From Mycobacterium sp. ACS4331 (GTDB taxonomy: Bacteria > Actinomycetota > Actinomycetes > Mycobacteriales > Mycobacteriaceae), in NCBI RefSeq assembly GCF_001667265.1, contig NZ_LZHW01000013.1, forward strand, positions 175,393 through 239,392: 64,000 bases of DNA. Reading direction: 5' to 3'. Shown one piece after another: positions 53,180-60,880 of this stretch. The stretch's first letter is position 1. Each line of letters starts with the position of its first letter. The notes under the pieces are model-generated. The model had not been told where the DNA came from and searched no databases. It saw nothing but the letters and a program-made list of their open reading frames with translations. The position numbers and the translations under genes are program-made.

Positions 53180-55279
53180 ATGATGATCGGCATGCCCATC
53201 GACGGCCTCGACGAGGAACAGCGCGAGGCGGTGCTGGCCGCCCGCGGGCCGGTGTGCGTGCTCGCGGGTGCGGGCACCGGCAAGACCCGCACCATCACCC
53301 ACCGCATCGCCCACCTCGTCTCGGCCGGGCAGGTGGCGCCGGGGCAGGTGCTGGCGGTCACCTTCACCTCCCGTGCCGCGGGGGAGATGCGGAGCCGACT
53401 GCGTGCGATGGAGGCCGCCGAGCCGGACGGACCACGGGTCGGGTCGGTGCAGGCGTTGACCTTTCACGCCGCGGCGCGCCGGCAGTTGTCCTACTTCTGG
53501 CCCCGGGTGGTCGGCAACACCGGCTGGCAGCTGCTCGACAGCAAATTCTCCGTCGTCGCCCAGGCCGCCAACCGGGCCAAGCTCAAGGTCAGCACCGACG
53601 ACGTGCGCGACCTCGCGGGTGAGATCGAGTGGGCCAAGGCCTCATTGATCACGCCTGAGCTGTACCCGGCCGAGGCCGCGAAGGTCTCCCGCGACGTCCC
53701 GTTGGACGCGCAGCGCGTTGCGGCGGTCTACGCCGGGTACGAGAGCCTCAAGGCGCGCGGTGAGACCGCACTGCTCGACTTCGACGATCTGCTCCTGCAC
53801 ACCGCGGCCGCCATTGAGAACGATCCCGCCGTCGCCCAGGAGTTCCGGGACCGGTACCGCTGTTTCGTCGTCGACGAGTACCAGGACGTCACACCGCTGC
53901 AGCAGCGCGTGCTGACGGCGTGGTTGGGCTCACGGGACGACCTGACGGTGGTCGGCGACGCCAACCAGACCATCTACTCGTTCACCGGCGCCTCCCCGCG
54001 TTACCTGCTGGACTTCTCCCGCCGCTTTCCCGACGCCACCGTGGTGCGCCTTGAGCGTGACTACCGATCCACCCCACAGGTGGTGTCGCTGGCCAACCGC
54101 GTGATCGCCGCCGCGCGCGGACGCGTCGCGGGAAGCAGACTGCATCTGGTGGGCCAGCGTGATCCCGGGCCGGAGCCGACGTTTCAGGAGCACCCCGACG
54201 AGGTCGCGGAGGCCAAGGCCGTCGCCAAGTCGATCACCACGCTGATCGAGTCGGGTGTCTCGCCCGCGGAGATCGCGGTGCTCTACCGGATCAACGCCCA
54301 GTCCGAGGTGTACGAGGAGGCGCTGACCGAGGCGGGTGTGGCGTTCCAGGTGCGCGGCGGTGAGGGGTTCTTCAGTCGCCAGGAGATTCGGCAGGCACTG
54401 GTGGTCCTGCAGCGCGCCGCCGAACAGGATTCGGCAGCAGAGGATCTGCCGGAGGTCGTGCGCAGACTGCTGGAGCCGCTGGGACTGACCGACCAGGCGC
54501 CGACGGGTGCGCGGGTGCGGGAACGCTGGGAGGCGCTCGATGCCCTGGCGCAGCTGGTCGACGACGAGGTCGCCGCGCGTCCCGACTTGGACCTGCGGGC
54601 GTTGGTCGCCGAACTGCGGATCCGTGCCGACTCCCGGCATCCACCCGTCGTGCAGGGGGTGACGCTGGCATCGCTGCATGCGGCCAAGGGCCTGGAATGG
54701 GATGCGGTGTACCTCGTCGGGCTCACCGACGGCACACTGCCCATCTCGCACGCGCTGGCCCACGGCCCGGACAGTGAGGCCGTCGAGGAGGAGCGGCGCC
54801 TGCTGTACGTCGGAGTGACCCGGGCCAGGGTGCACCTGGCCCTGAGCTGGTCGCTGAGCCGGACGCCGGGCGGCCGGCAGACGCGCAAACCGTCACGGTT
54901 CCTCAACGGCATCGCCCCGCAGACCGGCCGGGACACCGGGCCCAGCGCCCCGCGGCGGCAGCGGGCGGCGGCGAACAAGCGCTGCCGGGTCTGCAACGCC
55001 AACCTGACCACCGCCGCCGCGTCGATCCTGGGGCGGTGTGAGACCTGCGCGTCCGACATCGACACCGATCTGCTCGCTCGGCTCAAGGAGTGGCGGCTGC
55101 GTACGGCACAGGAGCTCAAGGTGCCGGCGTTCGTGGTGTTCAGCGACAACACGTTGATCGCGATCGCCGAGACCAGGCCCACCGACAACGCGGCGCTGAC
55201 GTCGATCTCGGGTATCGGCGCGCGCAAGTTGGAGCAGTTCGGTGCCGACGTCTTGGAGTTGGTGCACGGCCGGGGCTGA
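53180..55279 (+). CDS. uvrD2: DNA helicase UvrD2
   Basis: 699-residue superfamily 1 helicase: Walker [10 protein letters not shown], motif [12 protein letters not shown], motif [16 protein letters not shown], motif [14 protein letters not shown], motif [16 protein letters not shown] tetracysteine module (CRVCNAN ... CETC) precedes a C-terminal HRDC domain ([19 protein letters not shown]). This helicase-tetraCys-HRDC layout is that of mycobacterial UvrD2, whose tetraCys part is needed for unwinding. ATGs at 53180, 53183 and 53192 are all possible starts. Confidence 0.94.
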   Translation: MMIGMPIDGLDEEQREAVLAARGPVCVLAGAGTGKTRTITHRIAHLVSAGQVAPGQVLAVTFTSRAAGEMRSRLRAMEAAEPDGPRVGSVQALTFHAAARRQLSYFWPRVVGNTGWQLLDSKFSVVAQAANRAKLKVSTDDVRDLAGEIEWAKASLITPELYPAEAAKVSRDVPLDAQRVAAVYAGYESLKARGETALLDFDDLLLHTAAAIENDPAVAQEFRDRYRCFVVDEYQDVTPLQQRVLTAWLGSRDDLTVVGDANQTIYSFTGASPRYLLDFSRRFPDATVVRLERDYRSTPQVVSLANRVIAAARGRVAGSRLHLVGQRDPGPEPTFQEHPDEVAEAKAVAKSITTLIESGVSPAEIAVLYRINAQSEVYEEALTEAGVAFQVRGGEGFFSRQEIRQALVVLQRAAEQDSAAEDLPEVVRRLLEPLGLTDQAPTGARVRERWEALDALAQLVDDEVAARPDLDLRALVAELRIRADSRHPPVVQGVTLASLHAAKGLEWDAVYLVGLTDGTLPISHALAHGPDSEAVEEERRLLYVGVTRARVHLALSWSLSRTPGGRQTRKPSRFLNGIAPQTGRDTGPSAPRRQRAAANKRCRVCNANLTTAAASILGRCETCASDIDTDLLARLKEWRLRTAQELKVPAFVVFSDNTLIAIAETRPTDNAALTSISGIGARKLEQFGADVLELVHGRG

Positions 55280-55292
55280 AACCGCAGGTCAG

Positions 55293-55329
55293 AAAATCGC
55301 TTGTGGTTCCACCGGCGCACGGTCTAGCC
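55293..55329 (+). promoter_or_regulatory. whiB7 promoter with WhiB7-type AT-rich box
   Basis: AAAATCG (55293-55299) lies directly before a -35 element TTGTGG (55301-55306), followed after 17 bases by TAGCCT (55324-55329). An AT-rich box next to the -35 is the known signature of WhiB7-activated promoters, including whiB7 itself. Confidence 0.7.
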
Positions 55330-55379
55330 TCGAACCCGCACCATTCACGCACGCGAGCGCTGGGAAGGAGGTCCCCACG

Positions 55380-55580
55380 ATGATCAGCACCGCCATGAAC
55401 GTCGGCGTAGCCGCCGTATCCGCGCATGCCCAGGGGGCCGTCTTCGTTTCAGCAGCTGCCGTCCCCGCGGCGCATATCCCGGCGGCTGCCGCCGCCTGGG
55501 CGGGACAGGCCCACGCTGCGCCGCGTAAGCGCCGTCCCGCCGCCGCGACCTTCGCGTCCGCGTATCGGGGTTCCCCCTAG
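55380..55580 (+). CDS. whiB7 leader uORF
   Basis: 66-codon reading frame with an excellent ribosome binding site (GGAAGGAGG at 55362-55370, 9 bases from the ATG). It encodes an Ala/Val-rich peptide starting MISTAMNVGVAAVSAHAQGA and ending YRGSP. The stop is 19 bp before a terminator hairpin. In mycobacteria, stalled translation of the whiB7 uORF by ribosome-targeting drugs relieves attenuation. The peptide itself is probably not functional beyond control. Confidence 0.75.
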   Translation: MISTAMNVGVAAVSAHAQGAVFVSAAAVPAAHIPAAAAAWAGQAHAAPRKRRPAAATFASAYRGSP

Positions 55581-55599
55581 GAGCCCACGACACAGCCAC

Positions 55600-55645
55600 A
55601 TTGGCCACGGACCGAAAGTCACCGGATCCGTGGCCAATCTCTTTT
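55600..55645 (+). terminator. Attenuator terminator in the whiB7 leader
   Basis: ATTGGCCACGGA (55600-55611) pairs perfectly with TCCGTGGCCAAT (55627-55638), followed by CTCTTTT. An intrinsic terminator between the uORF and whiB7, so read-through decides whiB7 expression. Confidence 0.8.
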
Positions 55646-55722
55646 GGTGTCATTCCCACCACCGGCCCGGATCTCGAGGACAAGCAACTCAGCCCACGAG
55701 ACCAGGAAGCAGGTGAAAGGAC

Positions 55723-55992
55723 ATGTCAGCCCTGACAGTCCGCGAGGAGAAACTGCCGGTGCTGCCGTGCCATGTCGGTGACCCCGACCTGTGGTTCGCC
55801 GAGACTCCCGCCGAACTGGAGCAGGCCAAGGTGCTGTGCGCGCAGTGCCCGATCAGGCGGCAGTGCCTGTCGGCCGCGCTGGACCGCGCAGAGCCCTGGG
55901 GCGTGTGGGGCGGTGAGATCATCGAGCGTGGATCGGTGGTCGCGCACAAGCGCCCCCGCGGCCGGCCACGCAAGGACGTCGTCGCCGCCTGA
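55723..55992 (+). CDS. whiB7: WhiB7, activator of intrinsic drug resistance
   Basis: 89-residue Wbl protein. [4Fe-4S] ligands C16, C39, C42 and C48 (LPCHVGD, CAQCPIRRQC), sigma-contact motif EPWGVWGGE, and a C-terminal AT-hook KRPRGRPRK that binds the minor groove next to the -35 element. Preceded by promoter, uORF and attenuator; followed by a strong terminator. Tyr/Thr-poor N-terminus; AGGTGAAAGGAC ribosome binding site before the ATG. Confidence 0.97.
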   Translation: MSALTVREEKLPVLPCHVGDPDLWFAETPAELEQAKVLCAQCPIRRQCLSAALDRAEPWGVWGGEIIERGSVVAHKRPRGRPRKDVVAA

Positions 55993-56002
55993 TCAACCGG
56001 CG

Positions 56003-56044
56003 AGGCCCACCGTCACACGAAACATCGTGTGACGGTGGGCCTTT
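56003..56044 (+). terminator. Intrinsic terminator of whiB7
   Basis: 18-bp perfect stem (56003-56020 with 56025-56042), loop AAAC-like of four bases, followed by TTTCG. It begins 11 bp after the whiB7 stop. Confidence 0.8.
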
Positions 56045-56057
56045 CGCGTGTCTGTGC

Positions 56058-57413
56058 TCAGACGGCGTCGGGGTTGGCGAACCCGGGCACCATCTCGTCG
56101 GCGATCCGCCGCGTCGGCACGTGTCCGTCGAGCTGACAGGAGATCGCGACCACCGAGGCGATGACACGCATCGGGATCGCCAGCTTCGGTGGGATGTCCA
56201 TCTGCCGGGCGGTCTTGATCTGGCCGGAGACCTTTTCGAAGTTGACGTTGGTCATCCGCTGCAGCCACTTGCGGGTGTAGTGGAACACCGGCACCTCCAG
56301 CGGTTCGACGTACTGCCGCAGCATGTCGTCGATCTCGCTGGTCGACACCTGCTCACCCTTCTGGATGAAGCCGACGCGCTCCATGGTCGGCAGCAGCTTG
56401 TCGTAGTTCTTGTCGACCGCGTAGCGCAGCATCTGCCCCAGTTCCACGGGCCACCCGCCGGGCATGGGCGCCACCGCACCGAAGTCGATCACGCCGAGCT
56501 TGTCGCCCGGCAGCAGCATGAAGTTCCCCGGATGCGCGTCGCCGTGCACCATCTCGAGGCGCCGCGGCGCGTCGTCGCAGAACTCGAACAGTCGAGTCGC
56601 CATCAGGTCGCGCTGTTCCTGGGTGCCCTCGCGGATGATGTGGGCCAGCGGAATGCCCTCGATCCACTCGGCCACCACGACCTTGGGTGCACTGGCCACC
56701 ACGTGCGGGATCAGGAACTTCGGGTCGCCGTCGTAGGCCTTGGCGAAGGCCCGCTGGTTCTCCGCCTCGAGGCGGTAGTCCAGCTCCATCTCGGTGCGGT
56801 CGATCAATTCGTCGACCACGCCCTGCACGTCCGCGCCGGGCGCCAACTGCTTGAAGACGCCGACCAGGCGCCGCATGGTCTTGAGGTCGGCCCGCAGGGC
56901 TTCGTCGGCGCCGGGGTACTGGATCTTGACGGCCACCTCGCGGCCGTCTTTCCAGACGGCCTTGTGCACCTGGCCGATGCTCGCCGAGGCGACGGGCGTG
57001 TCGTCGAAGGACTGGAAGCGCTCCCGCCACTTGGTGCCCAGTTGGGCGTCGAGGACCCGGTGGACCTTGTCCGCCGGCAGCGGCGGCGCGTCCTTCTGGA
57101 GCTTGGTCAGCGCCTCCCGGTAAGGCTTGCCGAACTGCTCGGGAACGGCGGCCTCGAGCACTGAAAGGGCCTGGCCGACCTTCATCGCGCCGCCCTTGAG
57201 CTCGCCGAGCACCTTGAACAGCTGGTCGGCGGCCTTCTCTACCAATTCGGCGTTGACCTCGTCTTTCGACTTGCCCGTCAGTCGTTTGCCGAACCCCACC
57301 GCCGCGCGTCCTGCCATGCCACCTGCCAGGCCGGCCAACTTCGCGTTTCGTGCCACACTTCCGCGCTTGATCTCTGCCACCAGACCATCATCCACCACGG
57401 CCGCACCCCACAT
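56058..57413 (-). CDS. ABC1/UbiB-family atypical kinase (Rv3197-like)
   Basis: 451-residue atypical kinase. The family hallmark KxGQ motif appears in GGAMKVGQALSVLEA; ATP-site Lys in VAVKIQYPG; catalytic VHGDAHPGNFML and metal-binding GVIDFGAV follow. ABC1/ADCK proteins act on lipid or quinone metabolism; the M. tuberculosis protein next to whiB7 has been linked to macrolide tolerance. ATG at 57413 or GTG at 57398 are both possible starts. Convergent with whiB7. Confidence 0.9.
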   Translation of the reverse strand: MWGAAVVDDGLVAEIKRGSVARNAKLAGLAGGMAGRAAVGFGKRLTGKSKDEVNAELVEKAADQLFKVLGELKGGAMKVGQALSVLEAAVPEQFGKPYREALTKLQKDAPPLPADKVHRVLDAQLGTKWRERFQSFDDTPVASASIGQVHKAVWKDGREVAVKIQYPGADEALRADLKTMRRLVGVFKQLAPGADVQGVVDELIDRTEMELDYRLEAENQRAFAKAYDGDPKFLIPHVVASAPKVVVAEWIEGIPLAHIIREGTQEQRDLMATRLFEFCDDAPRRLEMVHGDAHPGNFMLLPGDKLGVIDFGAVAPMPGGWPVELGQMLRYAVDKNYDKLLPTMERVGFIQKGEQVSTSEIDDMLRQYVEPLEVPVFHYTRKWLQRMTNVNFEKVSGQIKTARQMDIPPKLAIPMRVIASVVAISCQLDGHVPTRRIADEMVPGFANPDAV

Positions 57414-57438
57414 GACACCGAACTGGCAACAAACGTTT

Positions 57439-58278
57439 TCAACATGAGCACCGCGGGTGCCGTGGCCAATGCCGGGTCGCGATGCTGCCGGCGCGCACGT
57501 CGAACTCCAGGGTGGCCGACAGGCTCGGCGGGGCGGGCTGCGTTCCCGAACCGTCGACCGCGGCGACGACGGCCTGCACCTGAGCCAACGCCAGGGCAAC
57601 CGTGGCCAGCACCGTCGAGTGATCGGCCACGCCGACGGTGTCGCGCAGCTGCGCCGCGAGCACCGGCCATGCCGCGTCGCGGTCGATGCGGTGCAGGTCG
57701 GCACACACCAGGCAGCTGGTGACACCGGGAATGACCAGCGGGCCGACCACACCCGTGCCGTCGCGCACCCGCACCGTCAGGTGCGCCACACCCGCGGCGT
57801 GCAGGTCGCGCACCATCCGCGGGTCGGCGACGAGGTAGTCGGCGAGGACGACGAGGTCGGTCGTCTCGGCCCGCACCGCGGCGTGCGACCGGCTGCTGTG
57901 GCTGACCCGCGCACCCGTGCCGCGCAGCGCGTCGACCAGCATGTCGGTCAGGGGACCGCGGCCGTGCACGCGGATCGCGGCGGCGCGGCCGGCTCGGCGG
58001 GGCGCGCCGGTGTGGGCCACCCCGGCCGACTCCAGGGCGTCGATCACCGCGGTGAGTTCCCCGGCGTCGGTCAGACCCAGGCGGGTCGCCTCGGCCGTGA
58101 GGTCACCGACGTCGACCGGGGAGCGCATGTGCCGCAGCACCCCGGCCATGCCGCCGGCGGTGAGGCCACGCGGAGGCTGGACCAGGACGGCGCGGCGCGG
58201 ATCCCAACCGACCTGGACGGCGCCGTCGGGCCTCAGCAAGACCGGCATCGAGGGGTCGAGGCTGATCCGGCGCGGCAT
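57439..58278 (-). CDS. E1-like/cyclodehydratase-partner protein (Rv3196-like)
   Basis: 279-residue protein with the layout of TOMM cyclodehydratase partner (E1-like) proteins: an N-terminal winged-helix like leader-recognition part (about 1-95), a Rossmann-like centre (AIRVHGRGPLTDMLVDAL) and the segment SCLVCADLHRIDRD. Four cysteines C189, C192, C277, C279 (CLVC, CSC at the very C-terminus) could bind zinc. No YcaO gene or precursor peptide is adjacent, so it is an orphan. It lies 25 bp upstream of the ABC1 kinase gene on the same strand. Confidence 0.75.
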   Translation of the reverse strand: MPRRISLDPSMPVLLRPDGAVQVGWDPRRAVLVQPPRGLTAGGMAGVLRHMRSPVDVGDLTAEATRLGLTDAGELTAVIDALESAGVAHTGAPRRAGRAAAIRVHGRGPLTDMLVDALRGTGARVSHSSRSHAAVRAETTDLVVLADYLVADPRMVRDLHAAGVAHLTVRVRDGTGVVGPLVIPGVTSCLVCADLHRIDRDAAWPVLAAQLRDTVGVADHSTVLATVALALAQVQAVVAAVDGSGTQPAPPSLSATLEFDVRAGSIATRHWPRHPRCSC

Positions 58279-58329
58279 GGCCGGACTGTGCCACGCCGAC
58301 CGGGCGCCGGGTGCTCAGCTGTCCACAGG

Positions 58330-59694
58330 TCAGGCGTCGGGGCCGTCGGGGTCCTTGGGGTCCTTGGACTCGGCCTCGTCGCGAAGCTGTTTCTCCAGTT
58401 CGGCGATCGCGCTGTCGATACCGCTGGTGTCGCCGCCGATGACCCGGTCGATGAAACCCGCGGCGTCGTCGAGATCCGACGCCGACGGCAGCAGGTCGGG
58501 GTGCTGCCAGACCGCGTCACGGGCGTCCATACCGGCCGCGTCGGTGAGCCGCTGCCACAGGTCGGCGGCCTCACGGAGTTTGCGGGGCCGCAGTTCGAGC
58601 CCGACGAGCGTGGCGAAGGTCTGCTCGGCCGGACCGCCGCTGGCGCGGCGGCGACGCAGGGTCTCGCTGAGCGCCGCGGTGCCCGGGATCCGGTCGCCGA
58701 GGGCCGCGGACACCACGGTCTGCACCCAGCCCTCGATGAGGGCGAGCAGGGTCTCGAGACGCTCCAGCGCCGCCGCCTGCTCGGGTGAGGTCTTGGGTTC
58801 GAAGATGCCCTGGTTGAGCAGCTGCTCCATGGCCGCGGGGTCGGCCATGGAGGCGGGGTTGAAGCCCTGGGCCAGTTCTTCGATGCCGCTCATGTCGATC
58901 TTGATGCCCTTGGCGTAGGACTCGACGGTGTTGAGCAGCTGGCTGGACAGCCACGGCACATGGCTGAACAGGCGATGGTGGGCGGCCTCCCGCGCCGCCA
59001 GGAACGTCACGACCTCGCTGCGGGGCTGCTCGAGTCCGGACGCGAACTCCTCGACGGCGGTGGGCATCAGCGCCGCGGTGCCGGCCGGGCCCAGCGGCAG
59101 GCCGATGTCGGTGGAGGTCAGCACCTCCTTGGACAGCCGACCCAGCGCCTGCCCCAGTTGCGAGCCGAATGCCATGCCGCCCATCTGGGAGATCATCGAC
59201 AGCAGCGGGCCCGCCATGGCCTTGGCCTCTTCGGGCAGGGCCGAGACCCAGACCGTCGAGATCTGCTCGGCCACTGGATCGCACAGCCGCTTCCAGGTGG
59301 CGAGGGTGTTGTCGATCCAGTCCGACGGCGTCCAGGCCACGGTCTTGGTGGTGCCGGCCGGAAGTGCGGTCGCGCCGTCGAGCCAGGTCTCAGCCAGCCG
59401 CACCGCATCGGAGATCGCCGACGTGGTGCCCGGCGCGATGGGCGCGACGAAACCGATGGAGCTGGTGGCCAACTGGCGCGCCAGGTCGTAGTTGACCGGG
59501 CCGCCGCTGGTGCCGCTGGCCATCGCGCTGCCCGCGCCGGAGAACATCTGGCCCAGTCGGGTGAAGATCTGCCCGAGGTCAGCCATGTCGCCGGAGCCGA
59601 ACCCGAACGGATCGGTGGGGCCGCCCGGGTCCTTCTTACGCTTGTCGCGGTCGGGGTCGTCGCCGGGGGAGAACCCGAAGGGCAGGTCGGACAT
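58330..59694 (-). CDS. Zincin-like conserved protein (Rv3195-like, DUF2342)
   Basis: 454-residue actinobacterial protein of the Zincin_2/DUF2342 group. The expected metal site is LAAREAAHHRLFSHVPWL; no HExxH is present, so a classical zinc protease activity is uncertain. Gly/Met-rich N-terminal region GQMFSGAGSAMASGTSGG, acidic C-terminal tail (DEAESKDPKDPDGPDA). ATG at 59694 is favoured; a GTG at 59712 is also in frame. Upstream of and co-directional with the orphan E1-like gene (51 bp), divergent from the PDZ-Lon gene. Confidence 0.82.
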   Translation of the reverse strand: MSDLPFGFSPGDDPDRDKRKKDPGGPTDPFGFGSGDMADLGQIFTRLGQMFSGAGSAMASGTSGGPVNYDLARQLATSSIGFVAPIAPGTTSAISDAVRLAETWLDGATALPAGTTKTVAWTPSDWIDNTLATWKRLCDPVAEQISTVWVSALPEEAKAMAGPLLSMISQMGGMAFGSQLGQALGRLSKEVLTSTDIGLPLGPAGTAALMPTAVEEFASGLEQPRSEVVTFLAAREAAHHRLFSHVPWLSSQLLNTVESYAKGIKIDMSGIEELAQGFNPASMADPAAMEQLLNQGIFEPKTSPEQAAALERLETLLALIEGWVQTVVSAALGDRIPGTAALSETLRRRRASGGPAEQTFATLVGLELRPRKLREAADLWQRLTDAAGMDARDAVWQHPDLLPSASDLDDAAGFIDRVIGGDTSGIDSAIAELEKQLRDEAESKDPKDPDGPDA

Positions 59695-59765
59695 GGCTTC
59701 AACGGTACTCACCGCCCAGACGGGTTGCGCGCCCGCCGGTCACGCTCTCAGTGAACCTGCGCGGT

Positions 59766-59771
59766 TAATCT
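59766..59771 (+). promoter_or_regulatory. Leaderless-type -10 element for the PDZ-Lon gene
   Basis: TAATCT followed by seven bases and the GTG at 59779, the leaderless promoter pattern. Confidence 0.5.
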
Positions 59772-59778
59772 GGGCGGC

Positions 59779-60801
59779 GTGAACAGGCGGATTCTGACGT
59801 TGGTGGTCGCGCTGGTGCCGATCGTGGTGTTCGGCGCGCTGCTGGCGGTGGTGACCGTGCCGTTCGTGTCGCTGGGACCCGGGCCCACGTTCAACACCCT
59901 CGGGTCCTACGACGGCAAACCGGTCGTCGCGATCGAGGGCACCGAGGTCAAGCCCACCTCGGGACATCTGAACATGACCACGGTGTCGCAGCGCGACGGG
60001 TTGACGCTCGGCCAGGCGCTGGCGCTGTACCTGTCGGGCCGCGAACAGCTCGTGCCGCGCGACCTGGTGTACCCGCCCGAGAAGAGCCGCGACGACGTCG
60101 ACAAGGCCAACAAGGAGGAGTTCAAGAACTCCGAGGACACCGCCGAGTACGCGGCGCTGGGGTTCCTCGACTACGCGCGGGCCGTGACGGTCGAGACCGT
60201 CAACGACGACGGTCCGTCCAAGGGCAAGCTGCAGTCCGGTGACGCGATCGACGCCGTCAACGGCACTCCCGTGGCCGACGTCGAGGCGTTCACGACGCTG
60301 CTGAAGAAGACCAGACCCGGCGATCAGGTGGTCGTCGACTTCCGCCGCAAGAACGCACCACCGGGAACCGCGACCATCACGCTGGGCTCCAACGACGACC
60401 GTGACTACGGGTACGTCGGCGTGGGTGTCCGGGACGCCCCGTGGGCGCCGTTCTCGATCGACTTCAACCTCGCCAACATCGGCGGCCCATCGGCCGGCCT
60501 GATGTTCAGCCTGGCCGTCATCGACAAGCTGACCACCGGGGATCTCAACCACGGGAAGTTCGTCGCGGGCACCGGGACCATCGCCGGGGACGGCACGGTC
60601 GGCGGGATCGGCGGCATCACGCACAAGATGCTGGCTGCCAAGGAGGCCGGCGCGACGGTGTTCCTGGCGCCGGCGGAGAACTGCGACGAGGCCCGATCGG
60701 GGGCCCAGGACGGTATGGAACTGGTGAAGGTCGAGACGCTGGCAGGGGCGGTCGACGCATTGAAGACACTTTCAGCCGGTGGCGAACCTCCGCGTTGTTA
60801 G
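59779..60801 (+). CDS. Membrane-anchored PDZ-Lon-type protease (Rv3194c-like)
   Basis: 340-residue protein: N-terminal membrane helix (about 6-28), a PDZ domain (about 130-200) and a Lon S16 proteolytic domain with the Ser/Lys dyad S238 (GGPSAGLMFSL) and K283 (GGITHKMLAAKEAG). No ATPase domain. The catalytic part should face outside. YlbL family. Precedes the UPF0182 gene by 79 bp on the same strand, an arrangement conserved in actinobacteria. Confidence 0.92.
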   Translation: MNRRILTLVVALVPIVVFGALLAVVTVPFVSLGPGPTFNTLGSYDGKPVVAIEGTEVKPTSGHLNMTTVSQRDGLTLGQALALYLSGREQLVPRDLVYPPEKSRDDVDKANKEEFKNSEDTAEYAALGFLDYARAVTVETVNDDGPSKGKLQSGDAIDAVNGTPVADVEAFTTLLKKTRPGDQVVVDFRRKNAPPGTATITLGSNDDRDYGYVGVGVRDAPWAPFSIDFNLANIGGPSAGLMFSLAVIDKLTTGDLNHGKFVAGTGTIAGDGTVGGIGGITHKMLAAKEAGATVFLAPAENCDEARSGAQDGMELVKVETLAGAVDALKTLSAGGEPPRC

Positions 60802-60880
60802 TCAGGTGACCTGCGGTGTGCGCTCGGGCGTTGCGTACAGTTGGGGCACTGTCTGATCAGCACTGACCGGGAGTCCACCT

